This document shows positions 15,943-24,863 of a stretch of 64,000 nucleotides of DNA, piece after piece (position 1 is the stretch's first letter; every line of letters starts with the position of its first letter). Below the pieces are notes generated by a model. That model was not told where the DNA came from and searched no databases. It was given only the letters and a program-made list of their open reading frames with translations. The stretch is from Bradyrhizobium erythrophlei (GTDB lineage: Bacteria > Pseudomonadota > Alphaproteobacteria > Rhizobiales > Xanthobacteraceae), in contig NZ_LT670849.1 in the NCBI RefSeq assembly GCF_900142985.1, positions 4,046,501-4,110,500 on the forward strand. Direction: 5' to 3'. A program made the translations under genes and the position numbers.

Positions 15943-18900
15943 CTATTCCTCGCCGGACAGTAGCGCGGCGTTGCCGCCGGCCGCGGCCGTGTTGACCGTC
16001 ACGGTCTGCTCGGTGGCAAAACGCGCCAGATAATGCGGGCCGCCGGCCTTTGGCCCGGTCCCGGAGAGGCGGGAGCCGCCGAACGGCTGCACACCGACCA
16101 CCGCGCCAATGATGTTGCGGTTGACGTAGACATTGCCCACCGCGAGGCGATCGATCACCGTCTCGACCACGTCGTCGATTCGCGAGTGGATGCCGAGCGT
16201 CAGCCCGTAACCGGTGCGTTCGATCGAGGCCAGCACCCCGTCGAGGCGTTCGGCCGGATATCGAACGACATGCAGGATCGGGCCGAACACTTCTTCCGTC
16301 AGCTGGCTTGCGCTGGCGAGTTCAAAGATGTGCGGGGCGACATATTGGCCCGTGGGCACGATCCCTTCGAAATGGACGCGCGCTTCGCGTTTCATGCGCG
16401 CGATATGGCTGTCCAGGCGGGTCTTCGCATCGGCATCGATGACGGGACCGATATGGACGCTGGTGTCGATGGGATCGCCGATCTTCAGTTCACGCGCGGC
16501 GCCGGAAGCCATCTCGATCATGCGGTCGGCGACGTCTTCCTGTACGAACAGAATTCGCAGCGCCGAGCAGCGTTGGCCGGCCGAGCGAAAGGCTGAAGTC
16601 AAGACGTCATCGGCGACCTGCTCGGGCAGCGCGGTCGCATCGACGATCATGGCGTTGATGCCGCCGGTTTCCGCAATCAGCGGCACGATGGCGTTATCCT
16701 TGGCGGCGAGCGTACGGTTGATGGCGCGCGCGACCTCGGTCGAGCCGGTAAAGGCGACACCGGCGACATCGGGATGGGCCGTCAGCGCCGCACCGATGCG
16801 GCCATCGCCGGGCAGAAGATGCAGTGCGGAAGCTGGCACACCGGCCTCATGCAGCAACCGCACCGCTTCAAAGGCAATCAGCGGCGCCTGTTCGGCGGGC
16901 TTGGCGACCACGGCATTGCCGGCCATCAGCGCCGCTGTGACCTGGCCTGAGAAGATCGCGAGCGGAAAATTCCATGGCGAGATTGCGACGAACACGCCGC
17001 GGCCGCGCAAGGCCAGCGCGTTGCTCTCACCGGTGGGGCCCGGCATCGCCTCGCTATTGCCGAAGAGATCGCGTCCCTGCGCGGCATAGTAACGGCAGAA
17101 GTCGATCGCCTCGCGGACTTCCGAAATTGCATCGTCCAGCGTCTTGCCGCCCTCGCGTTGCAGCAGCGCAATGAATCGCGCGGCGCGTTGCTCCAGAAGT
17201 TCGGCAGCGCGGTCGAGGGCGCTCGCGCGCGTTGCCGCCGCCGTTCGACTCCATCCGAAAAATCCGGCGCGCGCGGTGACCATGGCGGCATTGGCGTCGT
17301 CGATGGTCGCTTCGATCACGCGCCCGATCAATTTCGCCGGATCGGCGGGACTGAAGAGCTCGCGGGCCTGGCCGGTTGCGGCCTTGCCGCCGATCAGTGA
17401 CGTCGCAATCACAGGCGCGGTCTCGGCTGCGACCGACGCAAGCAAGCCGTGCAACGCTGCGCGATCTCCGAATTCGAGGCCTCGGGAATTCTTCCGCTCG
17501 GGTCGGTAGAGATCCGCAGGCAGGGCAATATTGGGGTGCCGGGCGTTTGCCGGCGTGCCGATGATATCGGCCGGGCGGCGTAGCAATTTCGCGATGGGCA
17601 CCTGATCGTCGGCCGCGAGCGCCACGAACGACGAATTCGCCCCGTTCTCCAGCAAGCGGCGCACCAGATAAGCGAGCAGGTCGCGGTGGCTGCCGACCGG
17701 CGCGTAGGTGCGGCAAGCCAATGTTGGCCGGTCCCTGGTCAGCTGCTCATAGAGTGCCTCGCCCATGCCGTGCAGGCGCTGCAATTCAAAACCACCTTGA
17801 TCGCCGGCGCGTTCGAGCACGGTCGCGACCGTCAGCGCGTTATGGGTGGCAAATTGTGGAAACAGCCGCGGCCGCAGCTTCAGCAGTTGCTCGGCACCGG
17901 CGACGTAGTTGAGGTCAGTCATCGCCTTGCGCGTGAACACCGGATAATCGGACAGCCCGCGTTCCTGCGCCCGCTTGATCTCGGTGTCCCAATAGGCGCC
18001 CTTGACGAGGCGCACCATCATGCGCCGGTTCAGCGCGGCGGCGAGTTCATGCGCATAGTCGATCACGCTACTGGCGCGCTTCTGGTAAGCCTGAATCGCC
18101 AGGCCAAAGCCGTCCCAGCCTGAAAGCGACCTGTCGGCAAAAGCGGCCGCGATCACGTCCAGCGAAAGTTCGAGCCGGTCGGCCTCCTCGGCATCCACGG
18201 TTAGGTTGAGGTCGAAAGACTTGGCGCGACGCGCCAGATCAATCAACCTCGGCACCAGTTCGGACAGCACGCGCGGCTGGCTCACGGCTTCGAAACGCGG
18301 ATGCAGCGCCGAGAGCTTGATCGAGATGCCCGGCCGGTCGGGCAGGGGGCGCGTGCCGGCGCTGGCGCCGATCGCGTCAATTGCGCGCGCATAGGCGTCA
18401 AAGTAGCGCTGCGCATCTTCCGCGGTCCGCGCGCCTTCGCCGAGCATGTCGAACGAATAGCGCAGCGCGGCGCCGGATTGCGCGCGGGCGAGCGCAGCCT
18501 CGATGGTCTCGCCAAGCACGAAATGGCTTCCCATCAGCCGCATCGCGTGCCGCGTGGCGGCGCGTACAGCCGGCGCGCCGAGCCGCTTTACAAGCCGTCC
18601 GATGGTGCCGTCCGGCGTCTCGCCAGGCTGGATCACCCGCGCCGACATTCCGAGCGCCCAGGCCGAGGCGTTGACCAGGAAGGCGCTCGATTTGGTCTCG
18701 TGATGGATGAAGTCGCCTTCGCCGAGCTTGTCCTCGATGAAGCGGTCGGCGGTGCGCGCATCCGGCACACGCAACAGCGCTTCCGCCAGCACCATCAGCG
18801 CCAGGCCCTCCTTGGTGGAGAGCGCGAACTCGCGCAGCATGTCCTCGACGCCGCCGAGCGGATCGTCGTTGTTGCGGATCGCCTCGATCAGGCGCGTCGC

Positions 18901-19029
18901 CGTCTGGTCGATTCGCGCCTCGCGCTCCCGGCTCAGCCGGGCCGTCTCCAGGAGCTTGCTTGCGATGGCGACATCGTCCGCGGCGTAGGGCGCCGTAAAT
19001 GGGGCGAGGCCGGCAGGTTTGGGAAGCAT
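15943..19029 (-). CDS. putA: Bifunctional proline dehydrogenase / L-glutamate gamma-semialdehyde dehydrogenase
   Basis: The protein converts proline to glutamate in two steps: FAD-dependent oxidation in the N-terminal half, then NAD-dependent ALDH. At 1028 residues it is a short (type A) PutA without the ribbon-helix-helix DNA-binding domain. The PRODH barrel shows 'RLVKGAYWDTEIKRAQ' and 'YAPVGSHRDLLAYLVRRLLENGANSSFV'. The ALDH half has 'ISPWNFPLAIFSGQ', 'AFTGSTEVAR', 'AETGGINAMIVD' and the catalytic cysteine in 'SAGQRCSALR'. ATG 19029 gives the usual N-terminus, and an extension to 19140 would overlap the neighbouring gene. No Lrp-type PutR gene is beside it. Confidence 0.95.
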   Translation of the reverse strand: MLPKPAGLAPFTAPYAADDVAIASKLLETARLSREREARIDQTATRLIEAIRNNDDPLGGVEDMLREFALSTKEGLALMVLAEALLRVPDARTADRFIEDKLGEGDFIHHETKSSAFLVNASAWALGMSARVIQPGETPDGTIGRLVKRLGAPAVRAATRHAMRLMGSHFVLGETIEAALARAQSGAALRYSFDMLGEGARTAEDAQRYFDAYARAIDAIGASAGTRPLPDRPGISIKLSALHPRFEAVSQPRVLSELVPRLIDLARRAKSFDLNLTVDAEEADRLELSLDVIAAAFADRSLSGWDGFGLAIQAYQKRASSVIDYAHELAAALNRRMMVRLVKGAYWDTEIKRAQERGLSDYPVFTRKAMTDLNYVAGAEQLLKLRPRLFPQFATHNALTVATVLERAGDQGGFELQRLHGMGEALYEQLTRDRPTLACRTYAPVGSHRDLLAYLVRRLLENGANSSFVALAADDQVPIAKLLRRPADIIGTPANARHPNIALPADLYRPERKNSRGLEFGDRAALHGLLASVAAETAPVIATSLIGGKAATGQARELFSPADPAKLIGRVIEATIDDANAAMVTARAGFFGWSRTAAATRASALDRAAELLEQRAARFIALLQREGGKTLDDAISEVREAIDFCRYYAAQGRDLFGNSEAMPGPTGESNALALRGRGVFVAISPWNFPLAIFSGQVTAALMAGNAVVAKPAEQAPLIAFEAVRLLHEAGVPASALHLLPGDGRIGAALTAHPDVAGVAFTGSTEVARAINRTLAAKDNAIVPLIAETGGINAMIVDATALPEQVADDVLTSAFRSAGQRCSALRILFVQEDVADRMIEMASGAARELKIGDPIDTSVHIGPVIDADAKTRLDSHIARMKREARVHFEGIVPTGQYVAPHIFELASASQLTEEVFGPILHVVRYPAERLDGVLASIERTGYGLTLGIHSRIDDVVETVIDRLAVGNVYVNRNIIGAVVGVQPFGGSRLSGTGPKAGGPHYLARFATEQTVTVNTAAAGGNAALLSGEE

Positions 19030-19099
19030 CGCAAGCTCCGAGAATCGCCCGAAGCTTACATTCAAGCCGTTCCTTAAGAAATCGGCATCAATGTCGCCG

Positions 19100-20260
19100 T
19101 CAGCCCGCCCGCAACGAAGCGCCGTGGCTGATCGGCGCAAGAGAGTGCCCGTCCTGGCGCTTGGACCACGCCACGTAGCTTGCGACCAGCGTCATGATGG
19201 CGAAGCCGGAAAGGCTGACCAGGGTCTGTTCGAGCAGCGATCCGGAACCCATCACCAGCACGAAATGGCCGGCCAGCGAAAGGAACACACCGGCACAGAA
19301 CACCGGCAGCGCCTGCTCGCCGCAGACGATCAGCGGCTTGAAGACCGGCCAGTTCAAGCCGTGCCATTTCTTCGGGATCAGACGAGTGGCGAACAACGCC
19401 ACGACCGCGAAATGCAGGATGCGGTAGGGCGCGAGATTGACCCGGTCAGTGGGGATGAAAACGTCATGCAGCCAGGCGGGAAGCTGGTCGCCCAGCGCGG
19501 GAAAGCGCGCGGCCATCGATATCACGTAGGAGAAGACGAGAAAGGCCGCGCCGACATAGGCCCATACCGGCGCGCGGAACAGCGCGCGAAACCGGCTGAC
19601 GCCGCCGAGCGCGCACCAGGCGCCGAGCACGAACAGCAACTGCCAGCAGAATGGATTGAAATCCCAGGTGCCGTCGGGGAAGGTCGCCAGGTTCCATTCA
19701 AACTGGCGTGCGGCCACGTAAAGCGCGATCGAACCGGTCAGCGCCAGCGCTGGGGCGCGCAGCAACAGCCACAGCGCGACGGGGAAGAATGCCATCAGCA
19801 GTACCGAAAGCTGAAGCAAATCGAGATTCAGCGCCCTGGATTGCAGCAACAGGCCGTGCGAGACGGTGCGGACCGGGTCTTCCAGAAGACCGGCAAAGTT
19901 GAATTCGTAGATGATATCGGGCGCGGCATAACGCGTGGCGACGTCGCCGACCGACACCGCGTAAATCGCAAACAGCACGATGAACGCGGCATAGAGCTGC
20001 CAGGCGCGCTTGATGACCCGCGTCGCGCCGACGATGGCGCCGCGCTGGAGCATGATCGGCCCATAGGTCAGGGCTGCGTTATAGCCGATGATGAAAACGA
20101 ACATGTCGGCTGCGCCGCTCAAGCCGAGATGGCGCGGCGTGATCCAGCTCACGACGTCGTTGGGGATGTGGTCCAGAAAAATGAACCAGTTCGCCAGACC
20201 GAGGAACAGATAGAGCCTCGTGTCGCGCGCGTGACGAACGAGGGCGGCGGTAGCATTCAT
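19100..20260 (-). CDS. OpgC-like integral membrane protein
   Basis: The 386-residue protein has about ten hydrophobic helices. 'RLYLFLGLANWFIFLDHIPNDVVSWITPRHLGLSGAADMFVFIIGYNAAL' is the recognisable start of the OpgC family. OpgC proteins add succinyl groups to periplasmic cyclic or osmoregulated glucans, using a membrane acyltransferase fold. The start is placed at ATG 20260, matching the family N-terminus. An upstream in-frame extension to 20338 is less likely. It precedes putA on the same strand with a 70-base gap, but a functional link is not obvious. Confidence 0.85.
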   Translation of the reverse strand: MNATAALVRHARDTRLYLFLGLANWFIFLDHIPNDVVSWITPRHLGLSGAADMFVFIIGYNAALTYGPIMLQRGAIVGATRVIKRAWQLYAAFIVLFAIYAVSVGDVATRYAAPDIIYEFNFAGLLEDPVRTVSHGLLLQSRALNLDLLQLSVLLMAFFPVALWLLLRAPALALTGSIALYVAARQFEWNLATFPDGTWDFNPFCWQLLFVLGAWCALGGVSRFRALFRAPVWAYVGAAFLVFSYVISMAARFPALGDQLPAWLHDVFIPTDRVNLAPYRILHFAVVALFATRLIPKKWHGLNWPVFKPLIVCGEQALPVFCAGVFLSLAGHFVLVMGSGSLLEQTLVSLSGFAIMTLVASYVAWSKRQDGHSLAPISHGASLRAG

Positions 20261-20514
20261 GACGTCAATTTCGTGGTGGGGCGTTCTGCCGGCAAAACAA
20301 CGGACCGTGCACTTATGATTATTCACCCGCGCTTGCAAGCCGGCTCGCTGTTACGTGAGTCAAAGGTGATCTGCGGTATGCATACATGCTAAATGCCGCA
20401 GGGAACACGAAGCCGTGAGCGGCGGGAATATTTAACAATCCGTTAAGCGAACCGGACCGGATCAAAAGTCCGCATCATTGCCGCCGCGGGCTCGTCATGC
20501 GGGTGGATTGGCCG

Positions 20515-20838
20515 CTAATAGGTCGCGGCGAGATATTCGACGATCTTCGGCACATCGGCGTCGGGAATTGGCGCGCCATAGACCTTGATCATCTTGGTGA
20601 CTTCGGCCCGCCAGAAATCCGTCTTGAATTTTGGCCCGCGCGGCTGGGTCACAATGTAGTCAGCCGAATGGCACCCCGTACAGTTGTTCATGACGACATC
20701 GAGATTGGGGCCGGGTCTGAAGGCTGCCGCTTCGGGCGGCAGGTCATAGGCGATCGGGGCTGCGGCGGCCGCGCCGTATTTCAGGATCAGGCCGAGCACG
20801 ATGATGAGCAGGATCGCGAACAGAAGCCGTCGTTTCAT
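20515..20838 (-). CDS. sorB: Sulfite dehydrogenase cytochrome c subunit (SorB-like)
   Basis: This 107-residue protein has an N-terminal signal or anchor helix, a CTGCH heme c motif (about residues 53-57) and a likely axial Met in 'EVTKMIKVYGAPIPD'. It fits the small cytochrome partner of periplasmic sulfite dehydrogenase, taking electrons from SorA and passing them to the respiratory chain. It follows sorA on the same strand, but a 168-bp repeat element now fills the gap. AGGAGTTCGATC precedes the ATG, just outside the element. Confidence 0.88.
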   Translation of the reverse strand: MKRRLLFAILLIIVLGLILKYGAAAAAPIAYDLPPEAAAFRPGPNLDVVMNNCTGCHSADYIVTQPRGPKFKTDFWRAEVTKMIKVYGAPIPDADVPKIVEYLAATY

Positions 20839-20855
20839 GATCGAACTCCTGTGCG

Positions 20856-21022
20856 CTGGTGGTCCGATTCTAACATTCGCATCCCGTTTCAGCGGCCACT
20901 TTTGCGAATGTTAGAATCAAAGGACCACTAGAAGATATAAGTTTGTAGTGAAGTTTAGGATTTGACATTCGCTTTCCGAACTTGCGGCTGGGTGGGTAGC
21001 GAATGTCAAATCCACTCCACTA
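20856..21022. repeat. Two-hairpin element, copy B (subfamily 2), in the sorA-sorB junction
   Basis: Hairpin 1 pairs GGTCCGATTCTAACATTCGC with GCGAATGTTAGAATC + AAA + GGACCACTAG, so it has the same 3-nt bulge. Hairpin 2 starts GTAGTGAAGTTTAGG, ends AATCCACTCCACTA, and has the inner stem TTTGACATTCGCT. The linker is AT-rich. The right end supplies the TAG stop codon of sorA, and the left end stops about 17 bases before the sorB start, leaving only its ribosome-binding site. Confidence 0.9.
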
Positions 21023-22225
21023 CGCCGCGGTAACGCGGACGGTTTCGACGACATTGCGCAGATAGCCGGCCGGGTTCCAGCCCGGATCCATCGGCTGCGT
21101 GTCGCCCGAATTGCTGGTCGCGCGCACCCGCAAGTCGTAGGCGCCGGGAATGAGCTTGACCGGGAGCTTCCATTCGCGGAACGAATATTTGCCGAGATCG
21201 CGGCCGAGCTTCGCCGGCGTCCAGGTCGTGCCATTGTCGGTGGAGACGGCAACCTCCTTGATGCCCTTGCCGCCGTCGAAGGCGATACCCTTCAAGGTGA
21301 CATCCTTGCGCGCCTTCACGCGCGCGCCGTTGCTCACATTGGTGATGAAAGAGCGGATCGTGAAACGGTTGATCGGGATCGTCGCCTTGGGCGCCGTGCC
21401 GGGTTCGACGCAGCCGCATGGCGTGTCCGGAATCCGGTAGGCGGTCTTCATCCAGAATCCGTCGAAGACACTGTCGATCACGGTGATCTCGTTCAGGTGC
21501 TTGACCCAGTAGGTGCCGTAATAGCCGGGCACCACCAGCCTCAGCGGAAAGCCGTTCAGAAACGGCAGATCCTCGCCGTTCATGCCATAGGCCAGCATCA
21601 CCTCGCCGTCGCGCGCGTGATCGATGTCGAGCGCCTTGACGAAATCCGGTGTCGGCTCCATCACCGGTCCGTCCATGCCGTTGAACGTCACTTGACGTGC
21701 GCCCGCCTGCACGCCCGCCATGTCGAGCACGGCCTTGAGCGGCACGCCGCGCCATCGCGCATTGCCCATCGCGCCGTTGCCGAGTTGCCCGCCGGCGACG
21801 CGCGGCTCGGAGAAGCCGCGGCTGTTGCCCGAGCACTGGTTGACCGCGACGAGTTCGGTGGCGGGCAGTTTTCGGATCTCCTTCAACGACAGCTTGAGTG
21901 GCCGGTCGACCTTGCCCTTGATCTCAAGCGTGAACTTGTCGGGATCGAGGTTGTAGGGAATGTCGGCCAGATGATAGCGCACGAAGAAGGCGTTGTTCGG
22001 CGTGATCGGGCCGCTGTCGAAGACCGAAAACGGGGTTTCGAGTTGCGGCGGGCGGCTGGTCAGTCCGATCATCGGCCGCTTCTGCGGATATCTCACCAGC
22101 GGGCGCTCGCCGTTGTCGAACGGCAGGACGACGGCATCCTCGAGTGCGAAAGCCCGCGGTGCTGAAAAACCGGCGGCCAATGCCGCAAGGCCCGTACGCT
22201 TGAGCAGCTCCCGTCGGTCCATCAT
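21020..22225 (-). CDS. sorA: Sulfite dehydrogenase molybdopterin subunit (SorA-like)
   Basis: The 401-residue protein oxidises sulfite to sulfate in the periplasm. It begins with a twin-arginine-type leader ('MDRRELLKRTGLAALAAGFSAPRAFA'). The sulfite oxidase Mo-domain follows, including the Mo-ligand cysteine in 'VAVNQCSGNSRGF', and then a C-terminal Mo-co dimerisation domain ('VSTDNGTTWTPAKLG', 'LRVRATSNSGDTQP'). The ATG at 22225 has GGGAGAC upstream. An extension to 22279 is less convincing. The TAG stop lies in the end of the repeat element, so the last codons border foreign DNA. Confidence 0.92.
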   Translation of the reverse strand: MMDRRELLKRTGLAALAAGFSAPRAFALEDAVVLPFDNGERPLVRYPQKRPMIGLTSRPPQLETPFSVFDSGPITPNNAFFVRYHLADIPYNLDPDKFTLEIKGKVDRPLKLSLKEIRKLPATELVAVNQCSGNSRGFSEPRVAGGQLGNGAMGNARWRGVPLKAVLDMAGVQAGARQVTFNGMDGPVMEPTPDFVKALDIDHARDGEVMLAYGMNGEDLPFLNGFPLRLVVPGYYGTYWVKHLNEITVIDSVFDGFWMKTAYRIPDTPCGCVEPGTAPKATIPINRFTIRSFITNVSNGARVKARKDVTLKGIAFDGGKGIKEVAVSTDNGTTWTPAKLGRDLGKYSFREWKLPVKLIPGAYDLRVRATSNSGDTQPMDPGWNPAGYLRNVVETVRVTAA

Positions 22226-22340
22226 GGCGCGTCTCCCTGGTATTTTCTTTTGCAAGCTTGTTGCCGGCGAGTGTGACACCTGATGTCACCAAGTCAAATC
22301 CGGACCGGCGACCCGGCCGAGCCATCGAAGGCTTTCGTTC

Positions 22341-22506
22341 TAGTGGTCCGATTCTAACATTTGCATCCCGATCAGGCAGGCACTTTTGCAAATGTTAGAA
22401 TCAAAGGACCACTAGTAAATTAAGGTTCCTAGTGGAGTTTTGGATTTGACATTCGCTTTACGCAATCCGGGCCAGGGGGTAGCGAATGTCAAATCCACTC
22501 CACTAG
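22341..22506. repeat. Two-hairpin CTAG-bounded element, copy C (subfamily 2)
   Basis: Hairpin 1 pairs CTAGTGGTCC + GATTCTAACATTTGCA with TGCAAATGTTAGAATC + AAA + GGACCACTAG. Hairpin 2 pairs CTAGTGGAGT + TTT + GGATTTGACATTCGCT with AGCGAATGTCAAATCC + ACTCCACTAG. The linker is TAAATTAAGGTTC. The terminal CTAG is intact at all four hairpin ends, so this is the best-preserved copy of subfamily 2. It sits 115 bases upstream of sorA and explains half of the 348-base gap there. Confidence 0.92.
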
Positions 22507-22507
22507 C

Positions 22508-22544
22508 AAAAAATGCGACACTCCGGCCGTGAGGGCGGCCGGAG
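22508..22544 (-). terminator. Probable rho-independent terminator for the small secreted protein
   Basis: A perfect 9-bp stem, CTCCGGCCG / CGGCCGGAG, with a 6-nt loop lies 30 bases after the stop codon of the minus-strand gene at 22574. On that strand it is followed, after about seven bases, by a run of six T. Confidence 0.65.
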
Positions 22545-22573
22545 CGTCAGATGTTGGCAGTAAGTCGTATAGA

Positions 22574-22825
22574 TCAGTCGACGCAGATGTTCACGGTGCG
22601 CAGGCGATAGCCCCGCGGCGTCAGCACGCGCTGCGACACGAAGCAGCTCTCGCTGACAACAGCGGCGTCAACGGCGGCGTCGACAACACCGACAATACCG
22701 AAGCCGCCGAAGTGATGATGGTAGCCTCCGAAGCCGCCGAAGGGTTTTGCGGATGCGGTCGAGGGCGCGAGCGCGGCACCGAGAGAGGCGGCGATGGCAA
22801 TGGCGATGGTCAGTTTGCGAAACAT
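22574..22825 (-). CDS. Small secreted protein, function unknown
   Basis: The 83-residue protein has a clear signal peptide (about residues 1-26, ending S-T-A-S-A). A short Gly/Phe/His-rich stretch follows ('KPFGGFGGYHHHFGGFG'), and the C-terminal part ends with 'CFVSQRVLTPRGYRLRTVNICVD'. The two cysteines may form a disulfide. It resembles small sulfur-rich exported proteins found in many copies in Bradyrhizobium, for which no function is known. AGGAG precedes ATG 22825, and a terminator follows the gene. Confidence 0.8.
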   Translation of the reverse strand: MFRKLTIAIAIAASLGAALAPSTASAKPFGGFGGYHHHFGGFGIVGVVDAAVDAAVVSESCFVSQRVLTPRGYRLRTVNICVD

Positions 22826-23005
22826 GGTCAGTCTCCTCAAATGGCGCGCTGGTCGGCGCGCGGGTTGGACGATCAGTTTGACCCCTTGCCCGTCAGTCGC
22901 GTCGTTTCAAAGCGGGGTTCGATTGGAGCTCAATCGTCCGGAGGATTTTTTTCTGAACGCCCGTTCAGCATGGGGGGTGGGTTGCGGGCCTGACGGTTAA
23001 GACCG

Positions 23006-24736
23006 TCAGGCGGCGACGGGCGTCTCGGCCTCGAGGAGGGCCGACAAGAAGCTCGCCTGTTCCACCACGCACACGCTGGTCGGTCCGGTGCGGCCGCGAA
23101 TTGCGACGTCCTGCCGCGGCAGCGCGTCGATTGCGAGCCCCGCCGTGGCGCGCACTTCGTCGGAAAAGATGACCTCGCAACCAAGGCTCTTGGTCATGTC
23201 CTGCAACCGCGCCGCAACATTGACCGCGTCGCCGAGCGCGGTGAACACCATGTGATCGCGGTAGCCGATATCGCCCACGATCACCTCGCCGCCGTGAATG
23301 CCGATGCCGAAGCGGATCGGCTCGCGCAGGTCGTTCTTGAGGAACTGATTGAGCTCATCGATATGGGCCGAGATGTGCCCCGCCGCCGTCAGCGCCTGGC
23401 GACAGGCGGTTTGCCGGTTGGTCGTAAGCCCGAACAGCGCAAGTTGCCCGTCGCCGAGAAACTGGTTCGGCTGGCCGCCGCATTCGATCACGGCCTTCGA
23501 GACCGCGCCGAGAAAGCGGTTGACGACGAACACCGTGTCGAACGGCAGGCGGTTTTCCGCAAGCCTGGTCGAGCCGCGCATGTCCACGAACATGCTGACG
23601 AGATAGCGCTCTTCGCCGATATGCGAGGGGCCATGGCGGGTCGGCGCGACCTGCGGCGTGAAGATCTGGAAAAATGAAAGGTCGGTCTCGGGGCGGAGCT
23701 GACAGGCGAGGCGAATCGCGGGGTCCGCAGCGCTCCCGACCCGGTTGAGTACGAAGGATTCACGGTTCGAGGGCTGTGGCAAGGCTGCGCAGTCGCCGAT
23801 GATGCGAATGCGGCAGGTCGAGCAGCGGGCGCGGCCTCCGCACACGCTGGCATGCGGGACCTGATGGCGCAGGCTTGCTTCCAGCACGGAAAGGCCCTTC
23901 GGCACCCGGATGGCGCGGCCATTGCCGTAGGAAAGCGTGATCATGCCGCCGCGTCGCTCGTGCAGCGTGCGAACGCCGCGCGCGATCAGCACGAAGCCGA
24001 GCAGGCCGAGATAGCCGATCAGGAAGTAGTTGGTGATGGCCTCCAGTGTCTGCGCCTCGCCCGCCGCGCCGACCTTGTCTGGCGAGAGGTTGGCGGCCCG
24101 CCACTCCGGGTCAGCGCTGTCCTTCATGACGGTCCGGCCGCCCTGGTAGATGCCAAGCAAGGCGAGAGCCGGGACCAGTACGGCGGCGGCCAGCAGGAAC
24201 GGTGCGGCATGGCGGAAGAACGTCTTCAGGCGCAGCCAGAAGTACAGGCCGATGCAGCCGTGGATCCACGAGATGACCAGCACGAGCATGGTAGATCCGA
24301 ACCGGGGCCCCATCGCCGCGAAGTAGCCGTGAAGTACTTGCGGATAGAACTTCTCTTGCGCAAACAGGGTATGCCCGAGCCTCGTGCTGATCACATGCGC
24401 GGCAATGAGCGCCGGGATGCTCAGACCGAGCACGAGTTGCAGCGGCTCGATGGTCTTCCAGCGGAATTGCCGGCGTTCGTAGAGTGCCCAGATGCCGAGG
24501 CCGCCATGGACCAGCACCGCAGTGTAAAACACGATCACCACGGGCAGGAACTGCCAGAACAGGAGATGGTAGTGCAGGCCCCAGGCCAGCGCCTCCGCGG
24601 AGATATTGCCGAGCGCGTGGTTGAGGAAATGGCTGATCAGGTAGGCAAACAGGATCAGCCCGCAGATCATGCGAATTTGTCGGACGCTGACGCCGCGGAA
24701 GAACGTTCCGATTCGGGCGAGGTTGAACGCGGTCAT
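23006..24736 (-). CDS. Membrane cytochrome b-like / [2Fe-2S] ferredoxin / class III adenylate cyclase fusion (CyaC-type)
   Basis: The protein (about 576 residues) likely makes cAMP in response to a membrane redox or quinone signal. The N-terminal third has about six helices with spaced histidines ('LISHFLNHALG', 'LHYHLLF', 'LVHGGLG', 'AAHVIST', 'WIHGCIGLYF'), as in succinate dehydrogenase-type diheme anchors. A ferredoxin domain follows with cluster cysteines in 'CGGRARCSTC' and 'RLACQLRP'. The C-terminal cyclase domain keeps both metal aspartates ('FVDMRGSTRL', 'GDGQLALFG') and the Asn/Arg of 'GDAVNVAARL'. The start is uncertain (ATG 24736 or 24754). Similar fusions are known as CyaC in rhizobia. 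Confidence 0.88.
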   Translation of the reverse strand: MTAFNLARIGTFFRGVSVRQIRMICGLILFAYLISHFLNHALGNISAEALAWGLHYHLLFWQFLPVVIVFYTAVLVHGGLGIWALYERRQFRWKTIEPLQLVLGLSIPALIAAHVISTRLGHTLFAQEKFYPQVLHGYFAAMGPRFGSTMLVLVISWIHGCIGLYFWLRLKTFFRHAAPFLLAAAVLVPALALLGIYQGGRTVMKDSADPEWRAANLSPDKVGAAGEAQTLEAITNYFLIGYLGLLGFVLIARGVRTLHERRGGMITLSYGNGRAIRVPKGLSVLEASLRHQVPHASVCGGRARCSTCRIRIIGDCAALPQPSNRESFVLNRVGSAADPAIRLACQLRPETDLSFFQIFTPQVAPTRHGPSHIGEERYLVSMFVDMRGSTRLAENRLPFDTVFVVNRFLGAVSKAVIECGGQPNQFLGDGQLALFGLTTNRQTACRQALTAAGHISAHIDELNQFLKNDLREPIRFGIGIHGGEVIVGDIGYRDHMVFTALGDAVNVAARLQDMTKSLGCEVIFSDEVRATAGLAIDALPRQDVAIRGRTGPTSVCVVEQASFLSALLEAETPVAA

Positions 24737-24863
24737 GCCGATCTCTCGATTCATAAGACCCGGGAAACTAGCGTTTAATTCCGCCGGGCACGAGTGGCCG
24801 TCCTCGTGAATTTGGCTACTGCCGGGCCGTTGACACCTCAGGCCCAGTCGGGGAGAAAGCGCC

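Noticed and set aside
19019..20392. 457-residue plus-strand frame opposite the OpgC-like gene
   Set aside because: Its composition is highly charged and repetitive and it overlaps a convincing membrane protein.
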